Assembly (NCBI RefSeq): GCF_027595985.1
Contig: NC_073304.1
Span: 214,488,500 to 214,552,499, forward strand
From: Sorex araneus
Lineage: Eukaryota > Chordata > Mammalia > Eulipotyphla > Soricidae
Length of the DNA: 64,000 nucleotides
Reading direction: 5' to 3'
Positions 57,762-64,000 of this stretch are shown piece after piece; position 1 is the first letter of the stretch, and the number at the start of each line of letters is the position of its first letter. The position numbers and the translations under genes were made by a program. Under the pieces are notes generated by a model, which saw only the letters and a list, made by a program, of their open reading frames with translations, had not been told where the DNA came from and did no database searches.

Positions 57762-57948
57762 CTTCCCAGAGGGCGTGGTCAAGTCTGCCGTGCACGAGTC
57801 GTCCATCTCCAGCGGCTCCTTACCATGGTCAGCTTCGATCGCGGTCAGGTCTGGGTAGGACTTGCAGAGACTCCGGAGCAAGGTCTTGAGCTTGTGCGAC
57901 CGGAGAAAAGTTTTGGTGACGATGGTCACCAGGTCCCTGAGCCTCCCC
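57762..57948 (-). pseudogene. B4GALNT2: B4GALNT2-like glycosyltransferase exon, probably degenerate
   Basis: The B4GALNT2 enzyme adds beta-1,4-GalNAc to sialylated galactose, making Sda/Cad antigens in the Golgi (known role). This 187-bp exon is open, with acceptor CACCCAG|G and donor GGGAAG|GTAGGT. It encodes LVTIVTKTFLRSHKLKTLLR, then SYPDLTAIEADHGKEPLE, then TPSGK. The family has an aspartate pair in ..VADDS.. that helps bind the sugar nucleotide; here it reads EADHG, so the second Asp is lost. The following MPFGKGWFAGRN stretch should begin as MPFGK but reads TPSGK. No downstream exon (WVDDDF, FFIDGLG blocks) was recognised in 44.5-57.7 kb and no upstream exon in 58-64 kb. Strand and position match human synteny. 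Either a decayed gene or a fast-evolving one; I favour decay. Confidence 0.6.
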
Positions 57949-58133
57949 CTGGGTGGGGGAAGAGGGCGTGTCAGAGCATTGCCCTTCAGGACGCCTCCAT
58001 TTTCAGCTCCTTCCTTCCTCATGGTCTCCTTCATGCCGGGAGACCATGTTCACTCATGTTCAGTGAGTGCTTAACGGCACTGTTGGCAGACACACATCTT
58101 TGAAACAGCCCATTTCCCCTCTCTCCCTCCCTC

Positions 58134-58872
58134 CTTTCCTTCCTTCCTTCCTTCCTTCCTTCCTTCCTTCCTTCCTTCCTTCCTTCCTTCCTTCCTTCCT
58201 TCCTTCCTTCCTTCCTTCCTTCCTTCCTTCCTTCCTCCCTCCCTTCCTTCCTTTCTTCCTTCCTTCCTCACTTCCTTCCTTCCTTCTTTCCTTCCTTCCT
58301 TCCTTCCTTCCTTCCTTCCTTCCTTCCTTCCTTCCTTCCTTCCTTCCTTCCTTCCTCCGTCCCTTCCTCTTTCCTTCCTTCCTTCCTTCCTTCCTTCCTT
58401 CCTTCCTTCCTTCCTTCCTTCCTTCCTTCCTTCCTTTCTCCCTCCATCCCTTCCTTCCTTCCTTCCTTCCTTCCTTCCTTCCTTCCTTCCTTCCTTCCTT
58501 CCTTCCTTCCTTCCTTCCTTCCTTCCTCCCTCCCTCCCTCCATCCCTTCCTCCCTCCTTCCTTCCTTCCTTCCTTCCTTCCTTCCTTCCTTCCTTCCTTC
58601 CTTCCTTCCTTCCTTCCTTCCTTCCTTCCTCCTCCCTTCCTTCTCTTCCTTCCCTTCCTTCCTTCCCTCCCTCCCTCCCTTCCTCCCTCCTCCCTTCGTT
58701 CTCTTCCTTCCCTCCCTCCCTCCTTCCCTCCCTCCCTCCCTCCCTCCCTCCCTCCCTCCCTTCCTTCCTTCCTTCCTTCCTTCCTTCCTTCCTTCCTTCC
58801 TTCCTTCCTTCCTTCCTTCCTTCCTTCCTTCCTTCCTCCCTCCCTTCTTTCCTTTTCTTCCTTCCTCCCTCT
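58134..58872 (+). repeat. Long (TTCC)n / (CCCT)n array
   Basis: About 740 bp of nearly pure pyrimidine tetranucleotides. It starts about 185 bp 5' (gene sense) of the B4GALNT2-like exon. Confidence 0.97.
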
Positions 58873-58874
58873 TT

Positions 58875-59010
58875 GAGAACACACCCAGCTGTGTTCGGGG
58901 ATCACTCCTGGTGGGACTCCAGGGTCCCTTAGTAGTGCCAGCGACTGAACCCAGGCGAGCATCATGCAAGGTGAGCACCTACCCACTATTCTCTCTCTCT
59001 GGCCCCCGAG
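58875..59010 (-). repeat. SINE, diverged
   Basis: GAGAACACACCCAGCTGTG and TCTCTCTCTGGCCCC. Confidence 0.65.
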
Positions 59011-59548
59011 AGCCAATTTCTTGAAACTGTAGCTGTCGTAGAAATCCCTTCTGCTTCTTTGGGCTCCGCTGTGTCATTTCCTGTTGTTTGTGCTTCCCTG
59101 CCAGCGGCTTGCTCCTGGCTGTCACGGCTACCTCGCGGTGGAGAGGCACAGAGCTGCATCCATCCTGGGGCTCTGTATGAGGGGCCCCAGCCCAGGAAGA
59201 GGAGCCAAAGCCTAAAAGACTCAAGACCTGCCTCTGCCCATCAGCTGAATTTCCTTGGGAAAAGCCCTCCTGGCCACCACTCTCAGGAAGCTGAGTGGGG
59301 ACAGCTCAGCCTGGAGGGTGGGAGGCCTGGGCCTGGGCGTGGCTCACAGGAAGGCGTGGAGGAGCTCGTCTGTGGGGAGACCCGGGATCGAACCCAGGAG
59401 CTGTGGGAATCAGAGTGGCTGAACGGGAAACTGCCCAGCTGACTGTTTGGGTGAGGGGGCATGTGCATGGCAAAAGCTCCAAGCCTGCCTAGTGTTTGGG
59501 TGAAGACCCCCAGAGCCCCTGCAGAGCCTCTTTCCTGGGGTGAGAGGG

Positions 59549-59750
59549 CACCAGTAATGTCTCCATTGTGAGACTTGTTACTGTTTTTGGCATATTGAAT
59601 ACGCCACGGGTAGCTTGCCAGGCTCAGCCCTGCGGACGGGATACTCTCGGTAGCTTGCTGGGCTCTCCAAGAGGGTCGGAGGAATCGAATCCGGGTCGGC
59701 AACGTGTAAGACAAATGCCCTACCCGCTGTGCTATTGCTCCAGTCTCTCT
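59549..59750 (-). repeat. Type II (chimeric) SINE, shortened
   Basis: Begins at GGGCACCAGTAATGTCTCC, so it lacks the outer tail, and ends in the tRNA-like head. Confidence 0.85.
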
Positions 59751-60203
59751 CTCTATATATGTAATATATACATACCAGGACTAATCCCAGAGCTCTTTTT
59801 ACTACCCCAGCACATTCTTATTCTTTTACATGATTTTCTATTTCTTTTTATTGGATCACCATGAATTACAAAGTTACAAAGAGATTTATGATTAAGTGCC
59901 TGGTATGTATTGTTCCAGCACCAATCCCTTCACTAGTGTTAGCCCAGCACCTTCTAGTGCCGCAGAGGAAAGAGTCAAGGCCACTTTGCTCAAGGGCAGG
60001 GGACTGCATCCTCCCCCTCTCTTCCTTAGGCCACAAGACACATTTGCTTTTGTGGTTTTAGAGAGCACCAGGGTCAAGAGAGAATGAGCAAGCAGCAGGC
60101 TGGGTTTAAAGCCCGGAAGCAACTCTGGGAATGACCCTCAAGCACAAACAGAGGGGCAAGCCTTGAAACCCATTGAGTAAAAACCAAAACACACACATGA
60201 GAG

Positions 60204-60230
60204 GAAGGAGAGAGAGACAGACAGAAAGAA

Positions 60231-60290
<60 letters not shown>
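60204..60290 (+). repeat. (GA)n microsatellite
   Basis: GACA/GAAA then pure GA. Confidence 0.95.
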
Positions 60291-60291
<1 letters not shown>

Positions 60292-60297
60292 GGGGGT

Positions 60298-60465
60298 ATG
60301 GGCTGGAGCAATAGTTCAGCAGGGAGGGTGCTTGCCTTGCATGCAGACAGCCCTAGTTCAATCCCCAGCATCCCATCTGGTCTCCCAAGCACCACCAAGA
60401 GTTATCCAAGTGAAGAGCTAGGGGTAATCCCTGAGCACAACCGGATGTGACAAAAAAAAAAAAAG
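60298..60465 (+). repeat. SINE
   Basis: GGGCTGGAGCAATAGTTCAGC head; diverged body. Confidence 0.85.
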
Positions 60466-60474
60466 AGAAATCCT

Positions 60475-60592
60475 AACACTGCTGCACTCGGCACACTCCT
60501 GTGCACTTGGCACACTCTCCTACACTCGGCACTCACCTGTGCATTCAGCACACTGTTGCACTTGACACACTCTGATACTTGGCGCACACCAC
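60475..60592 (+). repeat. Degenerate CACTCGGCACA-type tandem repeat
   Basis: Six or more loose copies of a 20-25 bp unit around GCACTCGGCACACTC. Confidence 0.6.
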
Positions 60593-61025
60593 ACATACCG
60601 ATTTAGGAAAATACATACGAGGAGGGTCAGGACATGCCTGGCAAGCATGAAACCATGGTTTGCACCCAGGTGCCATAGAAGCTGAATGCAATCCTGGCAG
60701 TTCCTTGTCCTTGTCAGTTCTGATGTCTGTAGTCCCTGGCACCACAGGTGATTTCCGGCTGTGCCAATACTATCAGAAAGGGCATAGCCCTCACAGGTAC
60801 TGAAAAATGGGCCAGCCGAGGACAAGAGTGCAACAGTCCTGGGAGGGCGAGAGACAGGAAAGGAGGAGAGGAGCAAACAAAGCAAAGTAGGAAGCAAAGG
60901 CCTCCTGTCCAGGATGAGCTCAGACAAAATTCCCCAAACACAGAAAGCCAGTTTGAAGAACCACAGCCCACCCATATCCCCTGTACAGATGAAGCCAACA
61001 GATGGAGCATCAAGAAATCAGAAAG

Positions 61026-61203
61026 GGGGCTGGAGAGATAGCACAGCAGGTAGGGCGTTTGCCTTGCACTCCGCCGACCCGGGTTCAAACCCCAGCATCC
61101 CATATGGTCCCCTGAGCCCGCCAGGCGTGATTCCTGAGTGCATGAGCCAGGAGTGACCCCTGTGTATCGCCGGGTGTGACCCAAAATGCGAAGAAAAAAA
61201 AAA
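61026..61203 (+). repeat. SINE, near consensus
   Basis: Flanked by AAGAAATCAGAAAG on both sides (target-site duplication). Confidence 0.95.
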
Positions 61204-61268
61204 AGAAATCAGAAAGAACTTAGAATGAAGTATATGGATTTTTTAATAAGTGAAAGAATCCTAAGTTC

Positions 61269-61455
61269 TTGGGGCTAGAGTGATAGCATAGCAGGTAGGG
61301 CGTTTGCCTTGCACGTGGCCAACCCGGGTTCAAATCCCAGAATCCCATATGGTACCCCGAGCACCGCCAGGAGTAATTCCTGAGTGCAGAGCCAGGAGTA
61401 ACTCCTGTGCATCGCTGGGTGTGACCCAAAAAAAACCGGGGAAAAAAAAAAAAAG
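61269..61455 (+). repeat. SINE, near consensus
   Basis: Flanked by AGAATCCTAA(G/A)TTCT. Confidence 0.95.
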
Positions 61456-61575
61456 AATCCTAAATTCTAAAATAATGAAAGAAATCCAGGTGCAAGGGAC
61501 CCAGGTATGTGTGACTGTGAAACAACTGAAAATTTCTGGAGACAGATAGTAAGAGCTAAAAGGATGTCTTCGGGG

Positions 61576-61775
61576 GGCTGGAGGGATAGCACAGCGGGTA
61601 GGGCATTTGCCTTGCACGTGGCCGACCCGGGTTCGATTCCAGCATCCTATATGGTCCCCTGAGCACCGCTAGGAGTTAATTCCTGAGTGCCTGAGCCAGG
61701 AGTAACCCCTGTGCATTGCCAGGTGTGACCCAAAAAGCAAAATAAATAAATAAATAAATAAATAAATAAAAGGAT
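61576..61775 (+). repeat. SINE, near consensus, AAAT tail
   Basis: Flanked by AAAAGGATG(T/A)CTTC. Confidence 0.95.
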
Positions 61776-61876
61776 GACTTCAGAAGGTTTAAAGTGGTTT
61801 TTAACATTTTAAAGAGAATTTCACAACAATTTTATGGTAATAAATTGAGAGGGTCTCTGCTAACTGACATTTACAT

Positions 61877-62041
61877 CATCTTTTTTTTTTTTTTTTTTGC
61901 TTTTGCTTTTTGGGTCACACCCGGCAATGCACAGGGGTTACTCCTGGCTCTGCACTCAGGAATTACTTCTGGCGGTGCTCAGGGGACCATATGGGATGCT
62001 GGGAATCGAACCCTACCCGCTGCGCTATCACTCCAGCCCCC
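61877..62041 (-). repeat. SINE with deletion between B and A boxes
   Basis: GAATCGAACCCTACCCGCTG joins the box directly to the A-box side. Confidence 0.9.
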
Positions 62042-62599
62042 TATATTATCTCTTTTATGGAAACAGTCAAAGGCCTGGCTTGGGAGGCTCCAGGGACGAG
62101 GGGAGGCGAGGGGCTTAGAGCTCCTGCCCTGCAAGCATGTGGCCAGCGAGTTCAGAGCCCCAGTGTCCTGTATGCACTGAGCACAGACTGATGGAGCATA
62201 GCACACGCTCAGCTACTTCCGGGAAACAAATTCCCACCACACCCCAGCCAGGTGCCTTGAAGCACCACAAAAAAGGGGCGGGAGAGGCCTATGAAGTAGT
62301 TCCTTGGTAGATCAGTTGCCCTGTATATGTGAGACCCTGGGTTCAATTTCTGGCAGGAGGGGAGGGGAGGGTCAAGAGTCCTCATCCAACCTTTCTGGGG
62401 CCAGGAAGATACCTCAAGAGGCCTGCAGGAGTCCTGGGCTGAATTCCTGGACATTCAGGAATTCATTCCTGACATTCCTGGACATTCAGTCTGGTCCCCT
62501 GAATCAGGACCCCAAGGCATTGCTGGGAGTGGATCAAAACCAAAGTGTGGGGTGGTGAACACCCTCCCTTACCTAATCAGCGCTTCGTCTAAAGAGGTA

Positions 62600-62778
62600 T
62601 ATGAGGCAGAGGCGGGGATCGGGGGGTTGGGGGAGTGGCGAGAGGGATACTGGGAACATTGGTGGTGGAGAATGGGCACTGGTGGAGGAATGGGTACTCA
62701 ATCATTGTATGACTGAAACGGAATCACGAAAGTTTGTAAGTCTGTAACTGTATCTCACGGTGATTCATTAAACAATTA
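62600..62778 (+). repeat. Retroelement 3' tail
   Basis: GAGGGATACTGGGAACATTG, GGGCACTGGTGGAGGAATGG and an ATTAAACAATT end. Confidence 0.7.
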
Positions 62779-62945
62779 GGGGCTGGAGCGATAGCACAGC
62801 GGGTAGAACGTTTGCCTTGCACGCGGCTGACCCGGGTTTGATTCCCAGCATCTCATATGGTCCCCCCAAGCACTGCCAGGAGTAATTTCTGAGTGCAGAG
62901 CCAGGAGTAACCCCTGCGCATCGCCGGGTGTGACCCAAAAAGCAA

Positions 62946-62975
<30 letters not shown>
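62779..62975 (+). repeat. SINE, near consensus, long AAAT tail
   Basis: Inserted at the end of the retroelement tail. Confidence 0.94.
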
Positions 62976-62976
<1 letters not shown>

Positions 62977-63429
62977 AAAGAATGAGAAACTTAGAATGAG
63001 GCGATCAAATGGCCAGTGATGATACTGGGATACGCACTTTGAATTTCAAAGGCTGGGCTGGGTTGCTGGATAGCCCCTGGAGAAGTGGGCATTTCCCGTC
63101 TCTTGGATGTTGATCCTGATTGGTAGGGAAGAGGTAGAGCTGCCAGCAGGGGTCATGCCCATCCTAAACCCGAAGCAATGGGCATCCATCAATCCCGTCT
63201 TCCCTTTGCCCTCTCAGGGTACCACCCCAAGGTACCCTGCCTGCATTAGGTTGTGTGTCTCTGCCATCTCCCAGCCTCTCTAAGAAGAGCCTTTTCCACC
63301 CACACATGGTCACTTGACTTCGCATTCCATAATGAAGAATAGCAAAACCCCACGCCCACCTTACTCTCCTGCCTGCCTGCCTCTCTGCCCTGCAGCTCAC
63401 AAATGGTGCTGACAAACCCCAGATTGTTT

Positions 63430-64000
63430 TTCAAAAAGAAAAAAAAAGTGTAGGGCCGGCCTGGTTTTCGGCCCGGGTGCCCTTGCCTCTGCAGAGCCGG
63501 TGGATGTGGAACAAGCGGGAACCAGAGACAGCTTTAGGAATTGGGGTTCCAGCAAGTGCTTGCACCCATGTATGGAGACTGTGAACTAACTTTGGCTACA
63601 TGCTGTTCCAGGAAGGGAAATGATTCATTTTCAAACCTAAATCTTCGCGGAGTTAATTACTATAATACAGAAATTGTAAACCGCGCGGCCGCTACTGCAG
63701 CCGCGCGACATTTTATCTCTTCATTCTTGTCAATGGAAAACTTATTATCAAATATTTCCCTGTTAATAGAGCTGTATTCTTAGGGGATAAATTCCAACAA
63801 ATATAGTGAGTCTGTTTTGAATCTCTAACAACAATAGTGAGTTATGTGTTGAAATCTGAAATGTAATCAAGGTAAAGAGAAAAGGAAGTGAAATTATCAC
63901 TCACGTATGGGGTGGGTTGGGGGGTGAGGGGTGGTATGTATACTTTTTTGTTTGTTTGTTTGTTTTGTTTTTGCTTTTGTTTTTATTGGTGTTGGAATAT
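63430..64000 (+). repeat. Family Z retroelement 3' end, long copy cut by window edge
   Basis: GGAAGGGAAATGATTCATTT, GCGGCCGCTACTGCAGCCGC, GTGAGTTATGTGTTGAAATC and a following G-rich tract parallel 4193-4540. A reverse element with a T-rich tail may start near 63950. Confidence 0.7.

Larger units (their letters stand above)
58873..64000. other. Right-hand flank
   Basis: Expected to be B4GALNT2 introns and upstream exons by synteny, but no exon was recognised. SINEs and retroelement tails fill most of it. The part 62990-63440 is apparently unique and without coding signal. Confidence 0.5.

Noticed and set aside
58979-59224. Possible upstream B4GALNT2 exon at 59.0-59.2 kb (-)
   Set aside because: The translation shows no match to the human segment preceding LVTI.TKTFLR, and no suitable splice sites in phase were found.

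Overview
The window is mammalian nuclear DNA, most likely from a shrew (Sorex, probably Sorex araneus). This rests on the very high density (about 70 recognisable copies) of a tRNA-derived SINE. Its head reads 'ggggctggagcgatagcac', its B box 'ggttcgatccc', and its tail 'gtgtgacccaaaaagc'; I associate this family with Sorex. The family assignment is from memory; the sequence patterns are read directly.

Gene order matches, in inverted orientation, the human 17q21.32 block ZNF652-PHOSPHO1-ABI3-GNGT2-tRNA-Gln-B4GALNT2. Layout: 1-7,960 intergenic, SINE-rich; 7,960-8,800 CpG-island promoter, probably of PHOSPHO1; 11,704-13,983 PHOSPHO1 coding region (+, two coding exons, 267 aa); 15,456-27,119 ABI3 (-, eight coding exons, 360 aa), tail-to-tail with PHOSPHO1; 30,069-31,014 GNGT2 (+, two coding exons, 69 aa), head-to-head with ABI3; 31,500-43,850 noncoding, repeats and microsatellites; 43,850-45,060 a CpG island with a tRNA-Gln(TTG) gene on the minus strand; 45,200-57,700 dense retroelement sequence; 57,762-57,948 one exon (-) of a B4GALNT2-like glycosyltransferase; 58,130-58,870 a long TTCC-type array; 58,900-64,000 further repeats.

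The genes do not form one pathway. PHOSPHO1 is the phosphoethanolamine/phosphocholine phosphatase of skeletal mineralisation. ABI3 is an adaptor of the WAVE/actin machinery. GNGT2 is a farnesylated transducin-type G-protein gamma subunit. B4GALNT2 makes the Sda/Cad glycan in species where it works.

Exon boundaries were set by reading splice sites and checking phase across every junction. All PHOSPHO1, ABI3 and GNGT2 junctions are in phase. I found no self-contained new genetic system. The points most worth a second look are the B4GALNT2-like exon that has lost a conserved acidic residue and has no visible partner exons, an unclassified dispersed repeat with an internal tandem unit of about 381 bp, a chimeric SINE family, and a CpG island with an NRF1-type palindrome around the tRNA gene that no visible protein-coding gene explains.
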